A DNA stretch of 64,000 nucleotides from Betaproteobacteria bacterium UKL13-2 (GCA_001602455.1 CP012157.1:2785733-2849732), one strand, 5' to 3'. Numbered from the stretch's first letter, positions 34,619 through 43,716 are shown. Notes: generated by a model from the letters alone, not told the origin. Program-made: numbers and translations.

Positions 34619-36220
34619 ATGCGGATGACTTCTTGTGCCACCTTCGTTCTTTCCGTCGCGACAATCGGCGTTCTCGCACTTGCACCGGCACCCACAAGCG
34701 CCAAGACGCTTCGTTGGGCATCAAAGGGCGATGCAACGACCCAAGACCCACACGGGCAAGATGAGAGTTTCACCAAGTCGATCAATTCTTTGGTCTATGA
34801 GCGCCTCTTTCAGCCCGGTAAAGATATGACACCGACGCCGTGGCTTGCGCTGTCTTCAAAACAGGTTTCGCCAACCAAACGTATTGTGAATTTGCGGAAA
34901 GGGGTGACGTTTCAAGACGGAACGCCATTGACCGCAGATGACGTCGTGTTCTCGTTTGAACGTGCCGCCAAGTCGAAGCAATTTCGCACGTATGCAATGC
35001 CCGCCGGTACGCCCAAAAAAATCGACGATCACACTGTCGAATTCACCACCCCGCAGCCGAACCCTGTGAACCTTATTTCGCTTTCGGAAGTCCCCATCAT
35101 GAGCCGCGCATGGGCAGAAAAGAATAAGTCAGTGAATCCGCAGGATTTCACCAGCAAGGAGTTGCCCTATGCATCGAAGAACGCGATGGGGACTGGCCCG
35201 TACAAACTCGTCTCTTATGACTCTGGCGTGAAAACCGTACACGTCAAGAATCCTAACTGGTGGGGGATCAAAGAAGGCCGCTACGAAAGCAATATCGAGC
35301 GTATTGAGTATCAGCCAATTGCAAGCGACGTAACGCGCATGGCCGCGCTAAAGTCTGGCGAACTCGATTTCGTACTCGATCCGAGCCCACAAGATATTGC
35401 TCGGCTCAAGATGGACCGTGATCTGAAAGTATGGGAAGGTGATGAACTTCGTGTGATCACGATTGCGCTTGATCAGGCGCGAGACGAGCTGCTGTTTGCC
35501 GATGTGAAAGGGAAAAACCCCTTCAAAGATCGCCGCGTCCGGCTTGCGATGTATCAGGCGATCGATATCAATGCGATTCAGACACAAGTCATGCGCGGTC
35601 TATCGACACCGACGGCGATTCCGCTGCCTAACCCAAAGGGCGAAAGTATTCCGGCCTCATTCGAAAAACGATTCGCATACGACGTGGTGGCCGCCAAGCG
35701 CCTGCTCACCGAAGCCGGATACCCGAATGGCTTTGGTTTTACCATGCACTGCCCTAACGACCGCTACGTCAACGACGAGAAAATCTGTGTGGCACTCGCC
35801 AGCATGTGGGCGCGGGTAGGACTCGTAGTCAAAGTTGACGCCATGCCGAAAGCGCAGTATTTCGCACGCACACCGAAACAGGAGTTTTCTGTTTGTATGC
35901 AGGGCTGGGGGGATAACAACAACGATGCGATGTTCACGCTCAAGCCGCTCTTCCATAGCAATAATGGCAAGGGCGCCGGGGAGACGAATTACGGGAATTT
36001 CAAGAATGTGGATGTCGACCGACTGATCAGCCAAGCAGAAGTGGAGATGGATTTAGCCAAACGGCAAAAGATGATCAACGACGCCGTCGAGATCATTCAG
36101 CGCGAGGTACACGTAATCCCCTTACACCGCCAGGTGATCCCGTGGGTTAGCCGTGCGAACGTTGCGCTGATACATCGACCTGACAATAAATTTGCGCCCA
36201 TCTGGATGAAACTCAACTAG
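34619..36220 (+). CDS. Peptide ABC transporter substrate-binding protein (SBP family 5)
   Basis: Periplasmic binding protein of the DppA/OppA/MppA family, 533 residues from ATG 34619, which has GGAG six bases upstream. Signal peptide of about 28 residues ends PTSA. Typical blocks are RLFQPGKDMTPTPWLA, FQDGTPLTADDVVFSFER, NAMGTGPYKLV and DRRVRLAMYQAID. No permease or ATPase genes are adjacent, so it must use components encoded elsewhere. Capture of murein tripeptides, as E. coli MppA does, is inferred from its neighbours; dipeptides are also possible. Confidence 0.88.
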   Translation: MRMTSCATFVLSVATIGVLALAPAPTSAKTLRWASKGDATTQDPHGQDESFTKSINSLVYERLFQPGKDMTPTPWLALSSKQVSPTKRIVNLRKGVTFQDGTPLTADDVVFSFERAAKSKQFRTYAMPAGTPKKIDDHTVEFTTPQPNPVNLISLSEVPIMSRAWAEKNKSVNPQDFTSKELPYASKNAMGTGPYKLVSYDSGVKTVHVKNPNWWGIKEGRYESNIERIEYQPIASDVTRMAALKSGELDFVLDPSPQDIARLKMDRDLKVWEGDELRVITIALDQARDELLFADVKGKNPFKDRRVRLAMYQAIDINAIQTQVMRGLSTPTAIPLPNPKGESIPASFEKRFAYDVVAAKRLLTEAGYPNGFGFTMHCPNDRYVNDEKICVALASMWARVGLVVKVDAMPKAQYFARTPKQEFSVCMQGWGDNNNDAMFTLKPLFHSNNGKGAGETNYGNFKNVDVDRLISQAEVEMDLAKRQKMINDAVEIIQREVHVIPLHRQVIPWVSRANVALIHRPDNKFAPIWMKLN

Positions 36221-36304
36221 CCTGTCGCGAATACTTACAAACCCAGCCGTACGAGCCGCACCTCCTCCTAAATACTCGCTGCAACTCTTGGAGACCATCC
36301 CAAC

Positions 36305-37543
36305 ATGGCATTGACATATCTCTGGGCCGGCTTTTTTATCGTCGGCTTTCTGGCAGCGCTCGGACAGTGGATTTTTCTTGGTGATACCGACGTCTTTAAG
36401 AAAATAGTTGACGGCACGTTTGACTCGGCGCGGATCGGTGTGATGGACATCGCCCTACCCTTGGCGGGCGTGATGACACTTTGGTTAGGCATTCTTAACG
36501 TCGGCGAGAAAGCGGGCTTTATCGGGGCAATCGCCAAACTGATCGCCCCGTTCTTCTCGCGCATCTTCCCCGACGTCCCGAAAAACCACCCGGCCACAGG
36601 CCATATGGTGATGAATTTTTCGGCGAATTTCTTGGGGCTGGACAATGCCGCAACACCCTTCGGCCTCAAGGCGATGGAAAGTCTGCAAAGCCTGAACCCG
36701 GTCAAGGACACCGCCAGTAACGCGCAAATCATGTTCCTGGTCCTACAAACCGCTGGACTTACGCTAATTCCGCTAACGGTAATGGCGCAACGCGCCGTGC
36801 TTGGCGCACAAGACCCGTCAGACATTTTTATCCCGACGTTGATCGCCACCTACGCTGGCACGCTGGTCGCATTTCTGGCGTTGTCGATCAAGCAACGCAT
36901 CAACATATTTGACCCAGTCATCTTCGCTTGGTTGGGTGGCATGACGCTGTTTATTTTGGGAATCGTTTGGTACTTCAGTAACTTTTTGACCAAAACCGAA
37001 ATTCAACTGGTATCCAAGGTGGCAAGCAACCTTGTGTTGTTCGGCATCATTGTTCTGTTTCTGGTCGGCGGGCTTGTCAAAAAGATCAATGTATATGAGG
37101 CGTTTATTGAAGGCGCCAAGGGTGGCATCCAAACTTCGCTGATGATCATCCCTTACCTTGTCGGGATGCTGGTGGCCATTAGTGTGTTGCGCAATTCCGG
37201 TGTGCTGGGGTTGATTGTCAGCGGCTTTACCTGGGTGTTCACCCAGATGGGGTTCAACACTGATTTCACCCCCTCACTCCCCACGGCGCTGATGAAATCG
37301 GTCAGCGGCAGCGGTGCGCGCGCGATGATGATTGACGCCATGAAAACCTACGGGGTTGATTCGTTTGTTGGCCGTCTTGTTAGTATTCTGCAAGGCTCCT
37401 CAGACACCACGTTGTACATCATCGCCCTCTACTTCGGCTCGGTTGGCATTACCAAGACACGTTACGCCGTCGGCTTTGGTTTGCTCGCCGATTTGGCCGG
37501 GGTTGTTGCCGCGATTTGGGTAGCGTATTTGTTCTTCCACTGA
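36305..37543 (+). CDS. SpmA-SpmB fusion, nucleoside-recognition (Gate) domain membrane protein
   Basis: 412-residue inner-membrane protein with two Gate domains. The N-half resembles SpmA (VMDIALPLAGVMTLWLGILN, NFSANFLGLDNAATPFG); the C-half resembles SpmB (GAKGGIQTSLMIIPYLVGML, SGARAMMIDAMKTYG, GSSDTTLYIIALYFGSVG). Separate SpmA and SpmB take part in spore cortex dehydration in Firmicutes; Gram-negative fusions have no settled role. Position at the end of the wall locus hints at transport of a murein-derived or amino compound, which is inference only. Confidence 0.85.
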   Translation: MALTYLWAGFFIVGFLAALGQWIFLGDTDVFKKIVDGTFDSARIGVMDIALPLAGVMTLWLGILNVGEKAGFIGAIAKLIAPFFSRIFPDVPKNHPATGHMVMNFSANFLGLDNAATPFGLKAMESLQSLNPVKDTASNAQIMFLVLQTAGLTLIPLTVMAQRAVLGAQDPSDIFIPTLIATYAGTLVAFLALSIKQRINIFDPVIFAWLGGMTLFILGIVWYFSNFLTKTEIQLVSKVASNLVLFGIIVLFLVGGLVKKINVYEAFIEGAKGGIQTSLMIIPYLVGMLVAISVLRNSGVLGLIVSGFTWVFTQMGFNTDFTPSLPTALMKSVSGSGARAMMIDAMKTYGVDSFVGRLVSILQGSSDTTLYIIALYFGSVGITKTRYAVGFGLLADLAGVVAAIWVAYLFFH

Positions 37544-37740
37544 TTACCAACACTGCGCCATCCTGCGCTCGATCAACTCGGAATCGGCCAGTGGCGCAGC
37601 GCAGTGCACCTTCACCTGCGGGAACTTAACGGCAATCACCTCGCGCATACACTACTCAAGGACAGTCTTCGTTTCCTTGTTACCGCTGGGCTGCGCGGTC
37701 GCCCAAGGCGTCACCAGCGTAGCAATAAGTAAGCGCCTGA
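37544..37740 (-). pseudogene. Remnant of a small secreted protein
   Basis: On the minus strand one frame reads a signal-like stretch RRLLIATLVTPWATAQPSG, then KETKTVLE and a stop (TAG). The same frame resumes with CMREVIAVKFPQVKVHCAAP and ends MAQCW before TAA at 37546-37544, directly abutting the SpmAB stop. The 5' end merges into a repeat element. It looks like a short exported protein interrupted by a nonsense codon and cut by the repeat; no family recognised. Confidence 0.35.
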
Positions 37741-38020
37741 ATATTCCATGGGTCGCCCGCGGCGTCGAAGGATGTTGCCGCTGGGCGATTGGCAAACCAA
37801 TTTGGCTCGTTTCTCTTTTGCGGTGGATGCGGGCTGCACGCTCGATCTCGGGTGATTGGACGGCAACTTGGACGGCACCGTGTTTGCCATCGCAGTTGAT
37901 AAAAACGCGCCCTCCTCCCGTGCGTATTTGGCAAACACGGCTCACGATGCGGTGGTCGGTCAGGCAAAAAATCGCTCGCCCGTTCATCTACTGACCCGCT
38001 TTCGAACGCGCCCCCATGAA

Positions 38021-39549
38021 CCCAAATTTTCCATTAGCCCGTGCCCGGCGGGTGATGGGTGGCGAATTTGACCGGTAAGTCAAACTGCGTGGCCTGATCC
38101 CATAGCCCCTTCATCCACGGCCTGTGCTGCATGGCCATCGCCAGATTCAGTAGCGGCCTTCGGCTCTCAGTAGTGATGTAAGCAGGCTTGGCAAATAGCT
38201 TGTAGCGCAGCGTTTGCAGCGTGTGCTCAATCGGAGTATTTACGCCACCTTTGCGCACGACCGTCTTGAGCAGAACCTGCCTGAACAGACTCATCAGGTT
38301 GTACGCCAGCATCACCGTGTTCAGTGCCGCCTCGGTGGCCCAGAAATCTTTCATGTTGAAGCTGTCAGCGGCAAAGTCGTACTTGAGCTCCTTGATTCTG
38401 TTCTCACAATTGGCTCTCCCCCGGTAAGTGCGCCAAATGGTTTCAGCGGGCAAGTCCATATCGCTGACCAGTGCGCTGAAGCGGTAGCGTCCAATCACCG
38501 GGTCATCAGCAAACAGATTCAAGGTCTTGCCCTTAGGGTTGACGCGTTGGTCAATCTGCTGGCGAATACCTGTCACCCAACGGGGCTTGGACCAGCTATC
38601 GGCCTGGTAGCGAAATCGGGTGAGCTCAATGCCCGGTACCGCCTTACCCTTATCATCCTCAAGACCCCACCATCCCTTGCCCTCAAGGCTGGCATCGACC
38701 AGTGCTCTTTGCAGTGGCGGTGTCTGGCGCAGGGCTATGACGTAGTGCAATTTCTCTTCTTCCAAGTGGGTCAAAAATGCGTTGTCACTAAAGCCACTGT
38801 CTCCGCGTAATAGGCAAATGTGTTTGTTGCCCAGGCGCTGTCGGGTGTTGGCCAAGAAGCCTTGGATGTTGTTGGCTGAACTGGTGTTGCCTGGGCGAAG
38901 CCACAAGTTGGCCACCATGCGGGTCTCTGAGACAAAGGCCATGAGCGGGTGGTGACTTGCTCGCCCCCGTTTGGCCGGGTTGTAGCCCCGTGCAGCGCCT
39001 TCTTGCTGTCCGTAGCGGGTCATGACGGTGGAGTCCACATCCAGGGTGATGCCGTCTATGGCGATTTGCTCAAACATCCAGCCGTAGAGCTTGTCCATGA
39101 CGGCTTCGTTGGAGTTTTGTGTAAAGCGGCGAAACAGTCGCATGACGGCCTTGTAGTTGGCCATACGCTTGATGCCGAAGATGCGTTTCAGTACCGGATC
39201 GTGGCGGGTGACTTCACCATGTTCAAAGCGGTTGGCCCCGCACCATACCGAGAGCATGAATTGGGTGATGAGTTGCTCGGGTGCGTAGCCACGGTTGGAG
39301 CCGGGCTGGGGCAAGCCAGCGCAAGACAATGCTGTATCAAAGCGCATGTGATCGAGCATGCGTTTCATGAGGCTCATGCCGCCCCAAGCGGTGATTTCTT
39401 TGTCCGTAAAACGAAGCTCAAAGTCCATGGCAGCCCTGCACTGAAATCGCGATCCCCAACTTTACCCAAGAATCGCCAAATTCTCAATACGAATCAATAA
39501 CTTGCGCTAATGGCTTCCATTAGAGATTGGGGCTAATGGGAAATTTGGG
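38021..39549 (-). mobile_element. IS1380-family insertion sequence
   Basis: 1529 bp bounded by 20-bp inverted repeats: CCCAAATTTTCCATTAGCCC at 38021-38040 and its inverse with one mismatch at 39530-39549. The flanks ATGAA (38016-38020) and ATGAA (39550-39554) are a direct target duplication. Removing the IS and one ATGAA restores CCCATGAAATGTTCAGGC, which matches the inverse of the intact repeat at 45113. The transposase is full length, so the element may be active. Confidence 0.92.
38034..39428 (-). CDS. IS1380-family transposase
   Basis: 464 residues, DDE type. Recognisable stretches are LDVDSTVMTRYGQQEGAARG near 128-147, LLRGDSGFSDNAFL near 205-218 and RTYRGRANCENRIKELKYD near 327-345, giving the D, D and E positions typical of the family. 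The stop codon lies inside the left inverted repeat, a compact arrangement common in insertion sequences. It is uninterrupted. Confidence 0.95.
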   Translation of the reverse strand: MDFELRFTDKEITAWGGMSLMKRMLDHMRFDTALSCAGLPQPGSNRGYAPEQLITQFMLSVWCGANRFEHGEVTRHDPVLKRIFGIKRMANYKAVMRLFRRFTQNSNEAVMDKLYGWMFEQIAIDGITLDVDSTVMTRYGQQEGAARGYNPAKRGRASHHPLMAFVSETRMVANLWLRPGNTSSANNIQGFLANTRQRLGNKHICLLRGDSGFSDNAFLTHLEEEKLHYVIALRQTPPLQRALVDASLEGKGWWGLEDDKGKAVPGIELTRFRYQADSWSKPRWVTGIRQQIDQRVNPKGKTLNLFADDPVIGRYRFSALVSDMDLPAETIWRTYRGRANCENRIKELKYDFAADSFNMKDFWATEAALNTVMLAYNLMSLFRQVLLKTVVRKGGVNTPIEHTLQTLRYKLFAKPAYITTESRRPLLNLAMAMQHRPWMKGLWDQATQFDLPVKFATHHPPGTG

Positions 39550-39754
39550 ATGAAATGTTCAGGCTAGCGCGCTGCCCTTGACGCCGCGCAGCGACGCATG
39601 TCGCTTTATCGCGATGAGACCCAGTTCATCATGTCAAGGAAGATGCGAGATTCAGACAAAACCCGATGCGTACTAACGCTTGAAGAAAAACACATGGCCG
39701 CATGGCTTGCCTGTTTAGTTCAACGATCGATGAAACAACGGCCACCCCAGCGCG
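39429..39754. other. Gap between the IS transposase and the exonuclease gene
   Basis: Contains the right end of the IS (to 39549), the target duplication and the repeat remnant to about 39570. The rest holds no convincing gene; a 65-codon open frame at 39598-39795 has no recognisable features. Confidence 0.5.
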
Positions 39755-40246
39755 CTAACGCGACTTCGGAAAAAGGGGAGAATCATCCCGAATGAAAGCG
39801 GGATTAAACGCACGTTTATTCGCTCGAGCATCGTAGAGCGCGTGATGCTGGGGTAAGTGATTCACGTACTGATACGCTTGAAACGTCAAGGGGTCAATGT
39901 GACGGTAGACGTTTACAGGCGTCAGCCAAGCAGGAACTTGGTTCAGCATCGCTTGGGAAAACAAAATCCAATCGCCTTCAAAGTCGTAACACAGGTCGGG
40001 CTTCTTATCCTCCAAGGGTAATAACCACGCATTGATCCGTGCATGCAATTCCTCGGGGCCGCTGCATTGTGCATCGAGTTCCCGGCCAAGCAGGGGCAAC
40101 ACGTTATCGATGACAAATTGATTGCATCGCGTTCGATCTACCGGCAACTCAGCGTAAAACTCGCGCCAGTCTTCATCGACCAACGCGATGCTGATGAGCT
40201 GCGGATTTTTGAAGTCCGAAAACTCCGTATCGATGAAAATTCGCAT
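39755..40246 (-). CDS. Predicted 3'-5' exonuclease (DEDD superfamily), short
   Basis: 163 residues starting at ATG 40246, preceded by GGGAGGG nine bases upstream. The N-terminus MRIFIDTEFSDFKNPQLISI carries the ExoI-like D-x-E motif, and HHALYDARANKRAFN near the C-terminus supplies the HD-type motif expected of DEDDh nucleases. It resembles small proteins annotated as 3'-5' exoribonucleases. No partner gene nearby; function otherwise unknown. Confidence 0.72.
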   Translation of the reverse strand: MRIFIDTEFSDFKNPQLISIALVDEDWREFYAELPVDRTRCNQFVIDNVLPLLGRELDAQCSGPEELHARINAWLLPLEDKKPDLCYDFEGDWILFSQAMLNQVPAWLTPVNVYRHIDPLTFQAYQYVNHLPQHHALYDARANKRAFNPAFIRDDSPLFPKSR

Positions 40247-40323
40247 CAGACTTTGCCCTCCCAAGCTGTCTCCCGATGAGCTCAACCGTTGTCCTGACCG
40301 AACACCCAAACCACCGCGAGCAT

Positions 40324-40446
40324 ATGAATACCTTCGCACCATCCTGTGTTGTCTTCGCGGCGGCGGCGATATTCGTCGCATTATCCGCAAGCGCCGCCGA
40401 CTTGTCGACCAATACTCCAATCAGAAGGACAGAATCTGCCGCGTGA
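40324..40446 (+). CDS. Possible very small secreted peptide
   Basis: A 40-codon frame starting MNTFAPSCVVFAAAAIFVAL and ending DLSTNTPIRRTESAA. The first 24 residues look like a signal peptide with an ASA cleavage site, leaving a roughly 15-residue tail. The ribosome site is weak (GCGAG) and there is no homology evidence. It lies in the 265-bp gap between the exonuclease and Lrp genes, opposite in strand to both. Confidence 0.25.
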   Translation: MNTFAPSCVVFAAAAIFVALSASAADLSTNTPIRRTESAA

Positions 40447-40511
40447 GTCTTGCGCGAATTAACGCCAACGCACCAGTTGACTCGCCGAAAATTCCGCACA
40501 CGCGAGCACAT

Positions 40512-40967
40512 TCAGCGCTCGTACTTCACGCTGAGAACAATCGACGTTTGTGTACGCTCGACGCCGTCGTAACGGCCAAGAATATCTAGCGCCTCGTCTA
40601 GCTCTGCAGTGGTGTCAGCCTGTAGAACAACCAAGACATCATACTCGCCAGAAATGGCGTAGATGCCACCCACCGCAGACATCTTCTTCAGCTTCGCGTA
40701 CAAGCCATCGGCCTTTCGTGCGTTGATGCGCATGAGTGTATGGGCGGTCACCCGACTTCGGGAATAGTCGGGGCCTAGGCGCACCGTGTATCCCTCGATC
40801 ACCCCGTTCGCTTCCAATCGACGTATGCGTTCTTGCACCGTTGCGCGGGCAATACCGAGTTCGCGCGCCACATCGGCCACCGACTGCCGCGCATTGCGTC
40901 GTAGGATTGCGAGCAGAGCGACTTCAGCGGGGGTGAGACTTGATTTAGGACTAGATAGGCGACTCAT
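40512..40967 (-). CDS. Lrp/AsnC-family regulator
   Basis: 151 residues: N-terminal helix-turn-helix at about 10-60 (LLAILRRNARQSVADVAREL, IARATVQERIRRLEANGVI) and a RAM ligand-binding domain (GGIYAISGEYDVLVVLQADT). Such proteins sense amino acids. It is divergent from the lysine-degradation operon and most likely regulates it in response to lysine or a product; this is inferred from position. Confidence 0.9.
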   Translation of the reverse strand: MSRLSSPKSSLTPAEVALLAILRRNARQSVADVARELGIARATVQERIRRLEANGVIEGYTVRLGPDYSRSRVTAHTLMRINARKADGLYAKLKKMSAVGGIYAISGEYDVLVVLQADTTAELDEALDILGRYDGVERTQTSIVLSVKYER

Positions 40968-41010
40968 CTTACAAATTGTACATATCTTCCGTCTTTTTGA
41001 CTATTTTTTT

Positions 41011-41046
41011 ACTGACGTTTGTCAGTTTTGCCGCTACGAATTGACA
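41011..41046 (+). promoter_or_regulatory. Palindrome and promoter elements before the lysine operon
   Basis: ACTGACGTTTGTCAGT (41011-41026) has six-base inverted arms, and TTGACA at 41041-41046 is a consensus -35 hexamer. The -10 is unclear (AGTATC or TATAAA). The palindrome is a candidate site for the divergent Lrp-type regulator. AAAGGA at 41085-41090 is the ribosome site of the first gene. Confidence 0.5.
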
Positions 41047-41096
41047 AGCTTAGGCGCTAAAGTATCGGCTATAAATTTGACGACAAAGGACATAAT

Positions 41097-42164
41097 ATGC
41101 TTCACATCGCACTGATCGGCTCCGGCAAAATTGGCGAGGCAATTGTCACGCTGTTCAACACTATCGGCGGCTACAAAATTACCGTCGTCGATAAAGATGC
41201 CGCGCGACTCGCGCCGATGAAAGCGCTTGGCGCGACGATCCATATCGCCGACGTGGCCACCGCCGACCTCGCGCCAGCCCTTAAGGGGGTCGACGTTGTT
41301 CTATCTGCCTGCCCGTTCTTCCTAACCCCAGTTCTCGCCAAACTTGCGCATAACCTTGGTGCGCATTACTTTGACCTCACCGAAGATGTCGCGAGCACTC
41401 GCATCGTTAAAGATATTGCACGCGATGCAAACACGGTGTTTATGCCTCAGTGCGGCCTCGCGCCGGGTTTCATCTCGGTCGTCGGCTACGATCTGGCCAA
41501 AAAATTTGACACGCTCCGTGATGTCAATATGCGTGTCGGCGCTCTGCCGATCTATCCAACTAACGCACTGAAGTACAACCTGACGTGGAGCACTGACGGC
41601 CTAATCAACGAGTATCTGAATCCCTGCGAGGCCATTATCGACGGCGCAGCGCGCGAGACCCCACCCCTCGAAGAACTCGAGCACTTCCTCCTCGACGGCT
41701 TAGATTACGAGGCGTTCAACACATCAGGTGGCCTTGGAACGCTTTGTGAGACGCTCCAAGGCAAAGTGCAGAACCTGAATTACAAAACGGTGCGCTACCC
41801 TGGCCACTGCGAGATTATCAAAATTCTGGTTCATGACCTTGGCCTCGGCAAGCGTCGTGACGTGCTTAAGGATGTGCTTGAGAAGTCGATCCCAATAACG
41901 ATGCAAGATGTAGTTTTAGTTTTTGTGTCCGTCAGTGGACAACGCGATGGTCGCCTCGCACAGGAGAGCTTCGCTAAAAAAATCTACGCAAAAGAAGTTG
42001 GTGGCAAACCGTTATCGGCTATTCAATTAACAACGGCGTCGGGTATTTGCACCATGGTCGATCTTTTGGCCAAAGGCGAACTTAAAGGCAGGGGCTTTGT
42101 GCGCCAAGAATCGGTAACGCTGTCGCAATACCTCGCTAACCCTTATGGGAAATTCTACGCATGA
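41097..42164 (+). CDS. Saccharopine-dehydrogenase-family lysine 6-dehydrogenase
   Basis: 355 residues with an N-terminal NAD(P)-binding fold, IALIGSGKIGEAIVTLF at residues 4-20, and the family C-terminal domain (MPQCGLAPGFISVVGYDLA). Single-domain members of this family oxidise lysine at the 6-position to allysine, which cyclises to piperideine-6-carboxylate. The next gene encodes the enzyme for exactly that product and overlaps it by ATGA, which supports lysine 6-dehydrogenase over saccharopine reductase. Confidence 0.85.
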   Translation: MLHIALIGSGKIGEAIVTLFNTIGGYKITVVDKDAARLAPMKALGATIHIADVATADLAPALKGVDVVLSACPFFLTPVLAKLAHNLGAHYFDLTEDVASTRIVKDIARDANTVFMPQCGLAPGFISVVGYDLAKKFDTLRDVNMRVGALPIYPTNALKYNLTWSTDGLINEYLNPCEAIIDGAARETPPLEELEHFLLDGLDYEAFNTSGGLGTLCETLQGKVQNLNYKTVRYPGHCEIIKILVHDLGLGKRRDVLKDVLEKSIPITMQDVVLVFVSVSGQRDGRLAQESFAKKIYAKEVGGKPLSAIQLTTASGICTMVDLLAKGELKGRGFVRQESVTLSQYLANPYGKFYA

Positions 42165-43687
42165 ACGCGACATTAACGCAGACACTCCTTCGCACACTTG
42201 GCGTTGACCTCGCCCATTTTGCGGGGCACGATATTCTGGCGCGCTCCCCGATCGATGGGCAACAGCTCGCCTCGATACGGGCGCACTCAGCAGCAGAAGT
42301 CGCTGACGCCGTTAGTCGCGCAGAGGATGCGTTTCTCATATGGCGCAACGTACCCGCCCCTCGACGAGGCGAACTGGTTCGTCTGTTGGGTGAAGAATTA
42401 CGCACGCACAAATCGGCACTCGGGCAGCTCGTCACAATTGAAGCGGGCAAAATCCTGCAAGAAGGTTTGGGCGAGGTTCAGGAGATGATCGACATCTGTG
42501 ACTTTGCCGTTGGTCTATCTCGTCAACTATACGGACTCACCATCGCGACAGAGCGGCCGAAACATCGGATGATGGAGCAATGGCATCCATTGGGCGTTGT
42601 CGGCGTGATTAGCGCGTTCAACTTCCCGGTCGCCGTATGGGCATGGAACGCCGCACTCGCCTTGGTCTGCGGGAACAGCGTCGTTTGGAAACCCTCGGAG
42701 AAAACCCCATTGACCGCACTGGCTTGCCAGGCTCTGCTCGAGCGCGCTTACGCTAAATTTGCGGCGGGTGGTCATGCGGTGCCTAGCGGGCTTTCACAAG
42801 TCATCATCGGCGGTGCCGACGTTGGCGCTGCCTTAGTTGACGCGCCTCGGGTCGCGCTCGTATCTGCTACCGGATCGACCCGAATGGGGCGTGCGGTTGC
42901 AAGTAGCGTGGCTCAACGACTTGGACGCTGTCTGCTTGAGCTCGGCGGTAACAATGCAGCCATCGTCGCCCCTTCTGCTAATCTCGACTTGGTTTTGCCA
43001 GCATCACTCTTCTCCGCTGTTGGAACAGCGGGGCAACGCTGTACGACGCTACGTCGTCTTATTGTCCACGATTCAATCTACGAGACGGTCGTGACGCGCT
43101 TGAAAAATGCGTATCAGCACGTTCGAATTGGCAACCCACTCGAGGCAGCAAACCTTATCGGACCACTGGTCGATCAATCTGCCTTCGAGGCGATGCAGTC
43201 AGCACTCACCGCAGCGACTACACAAGGAGGCGTCGTTCATGGTGGGACTCGTGCTGCACTCACAAACTACCCCGACGCCTACTACGTGAGGCCAGCCATC
43301 GTGGAAATGCCTTCACAAACGGCGTGTGTACATCACGAAACGTTTGCACCGATCTTGTATGTGGTGAAGTACCAAGACTTTGCCGATGCCATTCGGCTAC
43401 AGAATGCCGTCCCGCAAGGATTGTCGTCGAGTATCTTTACCAATGACATGCGCGAAGCGGAAGTTTTCGTTTCCGCCTCCGGCAGTGACTGTGGAATTGC
43501 GAACGTCAACATCGGAACATCGGGCGCAGAAATTGGCGGAGCATTTGGCGGCGAAAAGGAAACCGGCGGTGGTCGAGAATCTGGCTCCGATAGCTGGAAG
43601 TCCTATATGAGACGAACCACCAATACGATCAACTATTCCTCCGACCTGCCGCTTGCACAAGGCATCAAATTCGACCTTCAAGGATAG
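42161..43687 (+). CDS. amaB: Alpha-aminoadipic semialdehyde / piperideine-6-carboxylate dehydrogenase
   Basis: Aldehyde dehydrogenase family 7 (antiquitin/AmaB/Pcd), 508 residues. NAD-binding segment SATGSTRMGRAVAS, the catalytic glutamate in LELGGNNAAIV and the nucleophile in GTAGQRCTTLRR (about Cys292) are present. It oxidises allysine to 2-aminoadipate. It is translationally coupled to the upstream dehydrogenase and followed 29 bp later by the DUF1338 gene. Confidence 0.94.
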   Translation: MNATLTQTLLRTLGVDLAHFAGHDILARSPIDGQQLASIRAHSAAEVADAVSRAEDAFLIWRNVPAPRRGELVRLLGEELRTHKSALGQLVTIEAGKILQEGLGEVQEMIDICDFAVGLSRQLYGLTIATERPKHRMMEQWHPLGVVGVISAFNFPVAVWAWNAALALVCGNSVVWKPSEKTPLTALACQALLERAYAKFAAGGHAVPSGLSQVIIGGADVGAALVDAPRVALVSATGSTRMGRAVASSVAQRLGRCLLELGGNNAAIVAPSANLDLVLPASLFSAVGTAGQRCTTLRRLIVHDSIYETVVTRLKNAYQHVRIGNPLEAANLIGPLVDQSAFEAMQSALTAATTQGGVVHGGTRAALTNYPDAYYVRPAIVEMPSQTACVHHETFAPILYVVKYQDFADAIRLQNAVPQGLSSSIFTNDMREAEVFVSASGSDCGIANVNIGTSGAEIGGAFGGEKETGGGRESGSDSWKSYMRRTTNTINYSSDLPLAQGIKFDLQG

Positions 43688-43716
43688 CTCGCTGCGTCTC
43701 AACGGACCTCTGAACC

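Larger units (their letters stand above)
37733..39570. repeat. Repeat element split by the IS1380-family insertion
   Basis: Left end GCGCCTGAATATTCCATGGG (37733-37752) and right end CCCATGAA|ATGTTCAGGCTAGC are inverted to each other. The IS interrupts the right end. The interior (to about 37830) matches 45361-45470 over about 100 bp (CGTCGAAGGA, GATTGGCAAACCA, TTTGGCTC). Without the IS the element is about 300 bp. Confidence 0.65.

Noticed and set aside
39598-39795. 65-codon open frame beside the IS
   Set aside because: Weak start context, overlaps the 3' end of the exonuclease gene on the other strand, and no recognisable motif.
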